NCBI GenBank assembly: GCA_009760855.2
Contig: WPIO01000134.1
Span: 442,501 to 504,500, forward strand
DNA: 62,000 bases
Origin: Cristatella mucedo
Lineage: Eukaryota > Bryozoa > Phylactolaemata > Cristatellidae
Reading direction: 5' to 3'
Made by a program: the position numbers and the translations under genes. Below, piece by piece: positions 1 through 46,767 of this stretch; position 1 is the first letter of the stretch; the number at the start of each line of letters is the position of its first letter. Below the pieces are notes generated by a model. That model was not told the DNA's origin and did no database searches. It saw nothing but the letters and a program-made list of their open reading frames with translations.

Positions 1-20917
<20,917 letters not shown>

Positions 20918-21084
20918 GAAGTGTCAAAAGACGTTCCGGCAACATATTTTAGAGCAGCTTATCAGCTTGAGAAATCACTCGTAAGAAAGAGTATGGTGTC
21001 AATACTGCCTACATAGGAGCACGAGGCAGCCGGAGGTTTCACCTGGTCTCGTTGGACAGAGATCTGTAGCATTGCTCAGAGGGT

Positions 21085-21120
21085 AATGTGAGTGCTAGTC
21101 GAAATGTGAGTGCTAGTCGA
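21085..21120 (+). repeat. 18-bp tandem duplication
   Basis: AATGTGAGTGCTAGTCGA twice, in the region downstream of OXR1. Confidence 0.93.
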
Positions 21121-21527
21121 AATGTTGGCTAATAGTGATTCACTTGGGTTAAATCTCCATAACATGTTGCTATGCAACATCACAGTAGGTGATTTAGACC
21201 CTCTCTGACGGCCAGCCATTGGTTGATCATTGCATAGGTACGTAAGTGCTGTTATATGGTCTCATTTTTCCACTTTTGTGATTCATAATCGTATTGGCTG
21301 TGAGTAACATACTTCTGTGAGATATCTATGGGGGTATGGTTAATGCGGTCCGAAAGGACTGCACCGTTCCTGCTCTACTTATACCTGTTCTATCCCACAA
21401 GACAGTCCTGCTCAATGACACAGGCAATACTATTCTTAGGCTGTGTGAATGATGTCTACAGACAAGCCCGTGCTCAGGTTGCATTTATTATTGTTGCTCT
21501 TCCATAAAAAATACACGTCGATCATTT

Positions 21528-21533
21528 AATAAA
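21528..21533 (+). terminator. candidate OXR1 polyadenylation signal AATAAA
   Basis: First AATAAA I see after the OXR1 stop codon, 611 bases downstream on the coding strand. No transcript evidence; AATAAA is common by chance in AT-rich DNA. Confidence 0.35.
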
Positions 21534-21764
21534 GGGAGTGTTTAATTGCCAATCGCTTGCCTATGCAATTGTTATTCCGTGCATTTTCAAAGATCAGCTT
21601 GCACGATACATTAACGATGCATGTCGAGGGTCCGATGTCTTAAGACTGTTTGTCATAGGCACCGATCTATGAAAAGAACTGGTAGTGGGTCCACAGCCAT
21701 CAGTTGGGCCACGAACAGTGTCTTCAGGTCGATGCTAGCCTCGTGCCGAAGTTCGTAGTGCTGT

Positions 21765-21890
21765 ACTACCTAATAATAATAATAATATTATTATTAATGC
21801 ACTTGATAAAGCACCCTCAGAGAACTTTATCTCTCTCTAGGCGCTTTACATTTGCTGCAAAGGGAAATGCAATTGAACCTATACCATAAG
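21765..21890 (-). mobile_element. LINE-B 3' tail
   Basis: (AAT)n and ATT repeats, then AGCACCCTCAGAGAACTTTA and CTAGGCGCTTTACATTTGCT. Lies just downstream of the OXR1 end. Confidence 0.8.
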
Positions 21891-22569
21891 CGAAGAGAAA
21901 GGCAGTCAGCGTATAGCATGGTGGTAAGCAGTGCCTGGCTGTATTATTGTGTAGATCTGTGCATGGCGACCCTGCTTAGTGGTGGGCCGACCCGACCCTC
22001 TGTTTCCCCATTAGTGACCTAGACAATGCCAAAGCATGACGGACATCACGACACCCCCTGACCTGAAATTTCAAAAAGCTAAAAACCGTCTGTACCACGC
22101 AGTACTTGCTCCATACGTGTGAATTTTTCATTGTGTGGTTATGCATTTGACACTGTGCATTTTATCATTAACCAATTTGGCTGCTTCCTTTCGAGCATAT
22201 TTAATCTCATTGCTATTATTTAATTTTTTCTCCAGCCACAGTATGCAATGACTATGCACTTTCTTCGTGAACTTGGTTTCGGGTTGAAAGTCTTGGCCTG
22301 CTTGTATTTCACTGAGATATTTACAGTAGTATGTCACCCTTGTCTGGTTTTTCAAGTGGTCTTTTGAGTTGTCTTTTGATTGGGCATTCATTGGCAGAGG
22401 CACTGGGATAATCAACTTGGGGGGGAGGGGGTGGACTTGGGTGGTGGAAAAGCCTCTTCATACTGTATATCGTAAGGTTGCTGGCATTGTAGGTCTTGCA
22501 CAGTATCTTTACTAGTCTTATTGTTCTTAAGTTTAACTCTTTCCTTGGCCAAGTATTCCACAACTATGT

Positions 22570-23410
22570 AGGGTCAATCCAGCATGGTTCCATCTTTGAG
22601 CCCATTCGATGAATACGGTATTGATTCTGCATATAAACGGTGGAACCAGCAGTTTTCTTGTTGCTGGTGTGCCGGTGAACAAAGATATGCTTCTGGTGTT
22701 CCTAAGCTGAGTGAGTATTGGTATTGACGGTTGAACCGGAGTTTGGCATGGATGATGCTTGTCAACGTAAGCAGAACATCACGGTTGGCATCATCTGAAA
22801 GGAGCATGGTGCCCGCAGTATCTTCGTCTGAGGGTTTGAGGTATATGGGAAGTTTGGCCTTCCATCCATAGACGACCTCAAATGGGTGCACTTGGTCGAG
22901 GCATGCACGGATGTATGATACACAAATAGAACACTGGGAAATAACTGGTCCTGGTTGTTCCCTTGATCATTGACAACTAAGAAATCTTTATTCGAGTGTT
23001 CTATTGTCACGTTCCCATCGGCCATTTGTCTGTGGGTGGTAGGCTGAGGAAATGCAGTGATCTGTTTGGAAATGTTCAGTTAGGTTGTAGAACATTTAAG
23101 TTCACAAACTCTCGTACCTGGTCGCTAATCAGTGTGTCCACGCAGCCAAGGCAGCAAATAATAGAGTAGAAAAAAATTGCTACTGACATGGCACTCTTGT
23201 CTGGAACAGCTGTTGCTTCAGTTCACTTGGAGAAGTGAACTATTGCAGCAACTATAAATTTGTTGCCATTTGATGTTTCCTGAATAGAACCGATCATATC
23301 GATGCCAACCAGGCTACATAATTTTCTAGGCACTGGCATATTGATGAGTGGTGAAGCCTCTTTGCTGATTTTGGGAGTTCTGACCAAACAAAAAAACATT
23401 TTCACAGTAT
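22570..23410 (-). pseudogene. broken Ty3/gypsy-type integrase relic
   Basis: Three separate - strand frames carry integrase-like pieces in the right order: PVPRKLCSLVGIDMIG and NGNKFIVAAIVHFSK (core domain start, 23223-23405), FPSVLFVYHTSVHAST (near 22900) and HPFEVVYGWKAKLPI (near 22880). Frame shifts and stops break the frame between them, so it is dead. I saw no LTR pair or reverse transcriptase near it. Confidence 0.8.
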
Positions 23411-23624
23411 TTGACCTGTCAGTGAACGTAATTCTTTACTCCTTTCCAGTAATAACGGTTAGACCAGTTTTTTGTCGGACATGGGCTGAAGTTCGTTATC
23501 GGCAGTTCTCTGTATGGATATTTGTCATAGAACAATTAATTATAATTAAAAGGTAATTATAATTTAGAAGGTTTTGTTCTCTGTGTCATCTTACAGATGG
23601 GGCATAATCTGGCTTGAAGGGATA

Positions 23625-23750
23625 TAATAGTAACAATAACAGTAATACGTTTGTATAGCACCCTCAGAGAACCTAATCTCTTTATAGGCACTTTAGATAT
23701 GCTGTTAAGGAAGCATGATCAAATGGTTAGTGGGTATGGTCTGGCTTAGT
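23625..23750 (-). mobile_element. LINE-B 3' tail
   Basis: AGCACCCTCAGAGAACCTAA then TATAGGCACTTTAGATATGC. The hairpin arms still pair through G-U pairs. Confidence 0.75.
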
Positions 23751-25419
23751 CCATTTTGAACGTCCTAGTATAGTTTAGCCTAGAACACCTTATCCCTGAG
23801 GTATACTCTGGCCTGGGCTAGACTATACCCGGGTTTAATCTAGGCAGGGCGTCGAGCTTATCAAGACCCCTCCCCCAGAGCTCCACCCCTCAGAGCTGGC
23901 AATTTACTAGAGCTGCTAGAGAGAATGATCCACTGTACCGATAGCTGTTGGCACAGTGTGCAGCCACTTGACCAAACCCTGCTTTCAACATCAATTTAAT
24001 TTGGTCGGCCATGGCGGCATCAAAAGTCGTCCAAGGGTTTAGTATCATTGGCCACACTAGGTGGCCTCCTACATCTAGGCCAGAAAGTCGGACACCTATC
24101 CGGTCTGCTGACTGGCAAGCCTGAACGTCAGGAAAAGAAGCCCGGTAGTTATCGATCTTTTAGCTGCGATTTTTAAGTGTATGCTCGAAGTATGTTTTGA
24201 GTTGCTGCCATATTTGCCACTGCTGTCCTTGATTAGTGTCCATGACTGGCACAATAAACACTTGAGTCTGACAAGAGTAGCATTCATTGGGCTATTGTCT
24301 AAACGTCTCTAGATCCTGTGTGAGCAGACCTTCCTACTGCTAGCCAAGAGACTTGCTTGTGTGCCTTATGCACCGTCAAGACCTTGGGCTGGTCAGATCT
24401 CCCACACACAATCACTCAACTGTGTGTGGTATTGTCAGGCATTATTCGTGTACTTCATTACCACTACAACAAGGTCGTGAATTGGCAGCTAGCCTGGAAA
24501 AGTACTGGTGCAGAAATAAGCTTGGCCAAGTCTGTCATAATCAACCTAATCAATTCGGTCATAATCTGGATTCAAAATAAGAAATTTTGAGAGCTTGAAG
24601 TGCTGGTGTTACTTGATGTAATAGCATCTAATACTGATTAAAAAGCCATAATAAAAATATATATCGCAAGACTGCCCCTAAATGAGTGCCCAATCACACA
24701 CTGTAAGCAAGTACTACGTTCAACATCTGTACTCATGTGTTTTGCTGCAAATATGACCCCTTGTGCTCCACGAGCCACGAGAAGCACCTCGAACCAGCAG
24801 CAAGTGCTGCTAAGTTTGTTAGAGGATCAGCAGCACTCGATTTTTTGTTTGGTAGATCAGCAGTGCATCGGGTTGTCATTTACAGCACGATGACAAAGTT
24901 TTGCATGGAGATGCCACCAGTTGGGGACGATTACCCAGAAGTTATCAGCATTCCAGTGACTCTGGCATGCGGGTTTACGAAATTTTGTCCAGACTTGCCC
25001 CATCATGAAATAATATTAAGCTTCGTCATATCATTTGTTCACATGTACCCACAGCTGATGGCTTGGTCTGCTAAGGTAGTCAAAATTTGAAGTGGCTGCT
25101 GTATAATGTAAAATGTATTTCAACCAATTTACGATTAATCACATCTCGATCGGGTCTCAGTATAGAAAGCATGGCCTAGTTAAAAGTTTACTCTACCGAG
25201 CCTGGATTTTCCATGGGTGGATTTCGCTTGTGTTAAGAGTTGGACTAAGGCTCAAAGCCAAACCCCTTTAAGGTTCAGGGCCAGCAACGTATGAATCAAG
25301 CTATTTACCTAACTACCAACTGACTTCAGCAGTCACATAAATTTACTTAGGAATAGATTTTTTGGAATGTCGCTAAGCTGGATCTAGCTACAAGGTCCAT
25401 AAAGTTGGCCACGGCTGTT

Positions 25420-26600
25420 AACCAATAAAATGTGCACAACATCCAACGACCTGCTGGAGGGCACCCACTTACACAGCTTACCGAGCTGCACGTATCATTT
25501 AGCAGACCAGTCATCTGTGGAGTTCCACAAGGTTCGTTCTCGGTCCTTTAAAGATTTATATTTATACCAAGCCTTTTGGAAAGTGATTTGGGCCCGTGGG
25601 ATCGGCAATCTCTTCTATGCTGACGATACCAAGCTGCATTTGTCACTTAAATCGTCGGAGAGTCAGCTGCAGCGACTGATTAACTCGAAGCGTACAAACA
25701 TTCGATCGTGGATAGTAACCAGTGTTTTCAAACTAGATGATGCTGAAACCAAACTCCTACTCATAAGAGACCGCAAGAGGGTGGCTGGACGGAGATTTTG
25801 CTCTTCCAATTGGTGATAGTGCAATGAGACACTCATCGAGGGTGGCTCAGAATGTAGGTGTCCTATTGGATAAATGCTTAAAGTTTGAAAGCTTCGTTAG
25901 AACGACAGCTTCTACAACTAGCCAGCAAGTTCGATCCTTGTCTAACATTAAGGACATTTAATCACGATGGTTTAAAAAAATAACTAGCTCCCTGATTCTG
26001 TCTAGCCTGGACAACTGCAATTCTATTTTGGCTGGGCTGCCAAAAAACCCGTTAAGCCTCTACAGTCGGTGATGAATACGGCTGCAAGATTAGTCAACTA
26101 ATCGTAGAGGCTCAGCCACGTGTCTTTTGCTGAAGGAGTGGCAGTGGCTACATGTCGAAAATAGCTACAGGACAAAACTCTTACTCTGACCAACAAGGCC
26201 TGCGCCAAGGCTTAGCATCTTAAGTAGGCATTCCCATTCCTTCAGTGGGCTGTTGGCGACAGAAGTTTTTTCTCTTCAGGTCCTAAGCTGTGGAACTCAT
26301 TTCCATAGTTCTTAAGCGACGACGTCTTCTGTCCTGCTGCCGACTGTGGCGCATCCTTTCGAACCGTCCTGAGCTGCTACTTCCATACTAAACACTCCCT
26401 CGGCTGCCCTCCTGACTCAGCTCTGATGCTTCTCACTTTCTCTCTGCTGCCTGAGATGAAGGCTGTCGGCTACCGTATGCGTACACTAAGCTGCTTTGCC
26501 TTTCAGTGCTCTATAGAAAGCTCCAGCCTACCAAACACGTTGGTTTTCGTTGCTTTTTGGAGTTACAAACGGAGAGATGTTACATCCATTGCCAGGCGAG
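25420..26600 (+). mobile_element. LINE-A copy, decayed, with RT box
   Basis: A + strand frame holds LFYADDTKLHLSLKSSES, the catalytic YADD box, and later LDNCNSILAGLP-like and SSLTLVF-like remnants in broken frames. The 3' part matches other LINE-A ends (GGAACTC-CC then ACTCAGCTCTGATGCTTCTC). Confidence 0.8.
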
Positions 26601-27060
26601 TGACAGGAAATGTGAGGATTTGGAGTAGAATAAGTAGCCTTCTATGGCAAAAGCAAACGCCCAAAGGCCCAATCGTCAACTCCCTTGTGCTTCCGAGGTG
26701 CCAATTTTTAAAGTTTGACGTAGAACTCCAGAAAGATACCAACACGAGCGTGTACATATTGAGCAAAGGACAGGGCAACCAAGCTATCAGTAAGGTGATA
26801 TTTATAAGTAGGACGACTCTCATCAAGGAGGACGAACGTGACAGAAAGCAGGAGTGTGTAGCCATCAGCCTCAGTTGTTCTTAGCATTGTAGCATCGTAA
26901 CGTATTCTGTGCAGAGAGCAGAAAGAAAATTCACTGGTGCATGCTTCTGTTTACAAGAAATAGAAGGAAGTTTAAAAACAACATTATCAGCTGTATGCTG
27001 CATAATATCTCATGCTTAAGCCAGCATTACGCCAAATGCACTGCAACTTCAAAAAGGTTA

Positions 27061-27247
<187 letters not shown>

Positions 27248-27547
27248 TTGATCTAGAGGTCGCTTCAGATGCTTGCACTAGCCCACCTATACGGCCACCT
27301 TGTTGCTCCAGTGTGCCCTCACACCACCTGCTCCTTGGCTTGCTATCGTTTAGCCGTTCAACACACTAAAAGGCCTTCAGACCACATGCTCCTAAAGTCT
27401 GGAACTCACTTTGGCTTCTGCTAATGCCGCGTTGAGTTTATGTCTAAAGTCGCAGCTAAAGACCCCCCCCCCCCATCTGTCCGGCTATGCTTTCCCTGCA
27501 CCCCAGAGGACTCGTCGTTTTGTTCCTGTGTGCTTTGCATGCTTACA

Positions 27548-27680
27548 TATAGTTCATTTTTATAGCGCCCCAAGAGAACATAATCTCTATTCAGGCACTT
27601 CACATATGCCTCCGGGTTCGAGCCTACGACCTCAACTAGACCTTGCTCGGAGGCGAGCACCTTAACCGCTAGACCAAACC
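27548..27680 (-). mobile_element. SINE-A
   Basis: AGCGCCCCAAGAGAACATAA, GGGTTCGAGCCTACGACCTC, GCACCTTAACCGCTAGACCA. Confidence 0.82.
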
Positions 27681-27834
27681 AGATCTGAGCATGATTCGGT
27701 GCATGCTACTAGCAACGGGACATACTAACTAGCAGCCCTGAGTGTCTTCTTGTGCTTTTGCATGCTGGCAATTGAGTGTTTTTGCATGCTTCTTGCCTAA
27801 GGATGATCTTGCTTGTTATTTACCCTTGCTTCGC

Positions 27835-27900
27835 TTGCAGTGAATTGTAAAGCACCTTAGAATAGAGATTTGATTCTTTGTGAAATAAAAAAAATTGTTT
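27835..27900 (+). mobile_element. LINE-B or SINE-A 3' tail, decayed
   Basis: GTAAAGCACCTTAGAATAGA and GATTTGATTCTTTGTG, an old copy of the shared tail. Confidence 0.5.
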
Positions 27901-28315
27901 TCTGATTACCATTATAAGTATTTGTATTGTATCCTTTTGAGACCATTTTTAATCTGACCATAAATCTGACGACTGCTTTGCTTCGAATCTTAACCGTTGC
28001 TAAGGAAGTGTCAAGGTCAACCACCAGGAACGTTCACTGTCGAATAGCACACCCGGTACTGACCTGCCCACATTCCCGCACACGTTTATAGGCTCGCACG
28101 CGCAATCACACACACGCAAGACGGTCACTCTTGGAAATTCAAACAGTATGGAGCTTACAGCTGCACTCATCACAAATGCTAGTTATTGATAGCCTGTAAA
28201 GTATAGAACTATTTTCACTATTCCCGAAAATGATCACTGTGTTTTGTTTACAAATGAGTGTGTATAGCAAATTATTTAAAAGGTTGGCCAACAACCATTA
28301 CAGCTGACAAGTTAC

Positions 28316-43404
<15,089 letters not shown>

Positions 43405-44089
43405 CGCCTCCTGAAGCCGGCTGCGCGCGGCGCTGCCTTGGGAAGGGCGTGCGGGCGGGCGGCCGGCCAGTTGACACCAGATACGGGCGCGAGGCTCGCA
43501 AAGCTACGGCGGCGGCGTAGCTGATCAACACTTCTCGGCCGGAAGTCACCGCTGGTCGACCTCGCCGCCCACCTTCGCCGCAACGTTTCTTTTGGAGGCT
43601 CGCCCGCCACCGCCCCCTGCCCCCCCCCCGCCCGCCCGCCCTGGGTCCCTCATGAGCACGCTTAGTCCGGTTGCCCGTAGGCGCCTGCGCATTCCTGGGA
43701 AAGAATCTGGTCGCCGTCGTCCAAGTTGTACAGCCTGCGGCCTTAGCGACTTAAATCGTAAATCTGCACGGAAAGTCCAAAGGTTGCGTCTTCGAAGCAA
43801 CATGGTCTACAGAGAGCGAGCTGCTGTTGCTGCGGCGGCGGCGGCGAGGTTAGGCGTCTAGCCGCAGCGTGGGGCCGGCGGGACGGGGCTCTAATGCCTA
43901 ATTAGTTTATTAACTAATTAATTAATGCCTAATTCTAATTCTAATTCTAATTAATGCCCCGCCCAATGACTATACAACGGACCCCGCTGCCCCTGCCTGT
44001 CTGGCTGCGCCGAACAGGAGCTGAGGCTACCTGTGCATGCTACATACGGAGCTGCTAAACGCATGGGTGCTCTAAATATAAAAAATATA

Positions 44090-44218
44090 ATAATTCATTT
44101 ATACAGAGCCCCAAGAGAACTTAATCTCTATTCAGGCGCTTCACATACGCCTCGGGGCTCGAGCCCACGACCTCAGCCAGACCTTGGTCGGGGCGAGCAC
44201 CTTAACCGGCTCGGCACT
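44090..44218 (-). mobile_element. SINE-A
   Basis: AGAGCCCCAAGAGAACTTAA, TTCAGGCGCTTCACATACGC, CTCGAGCCCACGACCTCAGC, GGCGAGCACCTTAACCGGCT. Confidence 0.85.
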
Positions 44219-44267
44219 CTCGACGTCCGGTCAATAACTGCCCTTGGCCTTGCTGGAACGCAGGACT

Positions 44268-44670
44268 CTACCGAGCGCTGCGCCAACGTTCGCTGCTTTC
44301 CTCGGGCGCGCTGGAATTGTAGGTCCTCCCTCGCGCCTCGATCGGCGAAACCGATGAGATCGCGATCGAGAAGTACGGTACTCCATCAATCCTCACGTGC
44401 ACCGCGATGCGCCAAGGATACGGATCTCGGCGCACGGAACGGGCGACTGCCGCGTCGCAGTCGGCAGCGCTGCCCTGGCTGTAAGATAAGCCGGCTGCGG
44501 CATTCAATAGCACCGTCATGCAAAGGTCTAGATTGGCTCGCAGCACGATATGATCAAACGCTCTGCACAGCATCCCGTCAAATATACCTTCCGATTTCCA
44601 GCGATTTCGCTTGCTCTAGCGCAATGTCCATTTCGGAATTGTGGGCGTACACTGCGTGCGGCCGGATCTT
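44268..44670 (-). other. unassigned GC-rich open stretch, possible exon(s)
   Basis: Between P450 and PGAP1, - strand. A 101-codon frame (44573-44268) reads FDHIVLRANLDLCMTVLLNA and later YPWRIAVHVRIDGVPYFSIA; a second frame just upstream reads HAVYAHNSEMDIALEQAKSL before a possible donor GTATAT near 44587. Composition is protein-like, but I recognise no family and no splice pair is secure. Confidence 0.25.
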
Positions 44671-44677
44671 CTAATAC

Positions 44678-44925
44678 TAATAATAATACACTTTTAAAGC
44701 GCCCTCAGAGAACTCAAATCTCTTTCTAGGTGCTTGACAATTGCTGCAAAGGAAGCATGGCTTGATTTATAACAAGAATAACATGGTTAGGAGCGATATG
44801 CACAGCGTCAGCGTGCAAGCGTGATTAGTGGCAGCATGTAACTGTGTTAGCACGCATAAACGCATAAAGGACGAATCGCAGGGACCACTAAATGCCGTCA
44901 TAAATAGGTGTTTTCTAACTGAACG
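44678..44925 (-). mobile_element. LINE-B 3' end (non-coding)
   Basis: AATAATAATACACTTTTAAA, AGCGCCCTCAGAGAACTCAA, then the downstream block with GTCAGCG-GCAAGCGTGATTA that is also seen at 19200-19300. Confidence 0.8.
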
Positions 44926-45644
44926 CATCCACATCAAGCAATGTGGCCTTAGTTGTGGCTACAAGATTAACCTATTCGCTTGCATACTTCTTATTTTTAC
45001 CTCTACCGTTTCTTAAACGAAAAAGGGTTCGTTATTTTTAATTTTTATGTTTATCATAAGGATTACTACAGTAAATATCGACGCAATACGCCATACGGAA
45101 ATTCAAGTAGCTTAGATCTTATGACCAGGCGGTCCCCGGTGTCGCGCGAAAAATTTTACGAAGACTCAAAAGGAGATTAAAATGGAACTGACATTGCAGC
45201 GAGGTTACCATCATATAAAAACTGACCATCTCTAAATAAAGATGGCTAATTAATATAGAGCATCGGATTGAAAATACTGTCTTAATTTTATGCACTAGCG
45301 CATGTCATGCGACGTACTTCTGCTGAACCGTCTGCTTGACGAACGCTCTAAGAACCTTGCTACCGCACCGCTATACAAACCGCCGCCTAGTCATCGGGTG
45401 TTGAACGGCCGACTGGGAACAGAGACATCACGGTCCTTAAAATGAAGTTGTATTCGCAATGCTTAACATGACAGCAGTCGGAGCTCTATTTTGCTCCGAT
45501 GTAAATGCCGCCAAAGATTAGGGTCCTCAAAGAAGTGTGGAAAGCTGGAGAGCGATGCACGTGACGTAAAGGCAGTTTTCCAGAGCCGCTGCGTGTCAGC
45601 ATTTCTGTAACAAACATCTTGACCTCGTATCAGCCCTTTGGTAG

Positions 45645-45735
45645 TCTAACCTGCAGCAAATGTAAAGCGCCTAGAAAGAGATCGAGTTCTCTGAGAGGGC
45701 TTTATCAAGTGCGTTATTATTATTATTATTATTAT
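45645..45735 (+). mobile_element. LINE-B 3' tail with (ATT)n
   Basis: GCAGCAAATGTAAAGCGCCT, AGAAAGAGATCGAGTTCTCT then a pure TTA run. Well preserved. Confidence 0.82.
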
Positions 45736-46581
45736 TAACCTTTCCTAGCACAATCCCGATCTCCCCGCTCGCATAGCAGCGCCTTTTTTTAAAATCAGAC
45801 AGGTAACTGGAGGAACCGCTCGGAAACTAACATTCTCTCAACGGAGTCTCAAGTTGTGGGTCCGAAGATTATTGTCGTGAGGGATGCTCATTACCTGTGT
45901 TTGTCCGAGTGTCTACCATATGGAGGTCATAACTAGTTACATTTTTCATCCCATCGCCAGCTGTATTCGTGAGTATATTGAATGAATGCACTGTTGCTAA
46001 TTCTCAAAAGAAAGAGATCACGTTCTATTGTAAGAAGAGCCACCGTTAAAAAAAACATTTTTCTCGTAGATCGTTCGCACAACGTAGCAATGGAAAAGCT
46101 CAGCTCTATTATTCAATTTAGAGACTGTCACATGCTCAGCGACACGTGCACAGGGAAGGAAAACTACCATTTTCACCAGACTTGTAATTGGCTTAGAGAA
46201 CTGCTGCTGCTGCTCTTGACTTTTTGAAAAGTTCTGTGAATTAATCACAGCATGTTACACCAGCGACTGCCTATGCAATGAGTAATGCGATTGTGAACTA
46301 TGATTCGTGATATTTGTTGTGCATCCGTACAAACTATGCGCGACTTAGTATCGTTAGATGATAATCTACTCTCGCCAATGCTGAGGCGCAAATCGCTCTG
46401 TGCAGACAAATTAATCGGAGGTTTGCCGCGAACGCGTGCGACGGGCTGCAGCGCCGTCCGCAGCGCAGCACCGCCGCCTGCGACCGCTCGACGCGTAGCC
46501 GAAACCAGCAGTCCGTCCTGGCGCGAGCTAGGCGCCGTCGGGCAGGTCGGTACGTGCCGACGGACGGAGGCGTGACGGCGG

Positions 46582-46767
46582 ATGTCCGCGCACAGCGTCC
46601 ACGGCGAATCCATTATTCGCAGCAAGCAAATGTTGGCGGCGGCAGTGCGGCTCGCGGCCGTGCTGCTGGTTACCTTTCTTTTGCTCGTCGCGGTGCGCGA
46701 ATTGACGTGGAATGCGGAGGAGAACAAATGCGCAATGACCTACATGCGAGAGATGCCGGAATACATT
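46582..46767 (+). CDS. PGAP1: PGAP1 exon 1 (signal anchor)
   Basis: Sixty-two codons if the ATG at 46582 is used; a second in-frame ATG at 46630 (MLAAAV...) would still keep the whole hydrophobic anchor, so the start is not certain. LAAVLLVTFLLLVAV is the membrane segment, then ENKCAMTYM and MPEYI. The donor after ATT is GTACGC, weak but placed exactly by the family alignment and phase. Confidence 0.87.

Larger units (their letters stand above)
43405..46581. promoter_or_regulatory. divergent P450/PGAP1 promoter region
   Basis: Lies between two genes read outward. Both ends are GC and CpG rich (about 43405-43640 and 46420-46581), typical of CpG-type promoters, with a SINE-A, two LINE-B ends and an unassigned ORF in the middle. 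No TATA box or factor site can be assigned with confidence. Confidence 0.5.

Noticed and set aside
24737-25090. 117-codon + ORF as a host gene
   Set aside because: No recognisable motif, no splice context, and repeats on both sides.
43546-43861. GC-rich ORFs on both strands upstream of the P450 ATG
   Set aside because: Composition-driven Pro/Arg/Gly/Ala runs; more likely 5'UTR or promoter.
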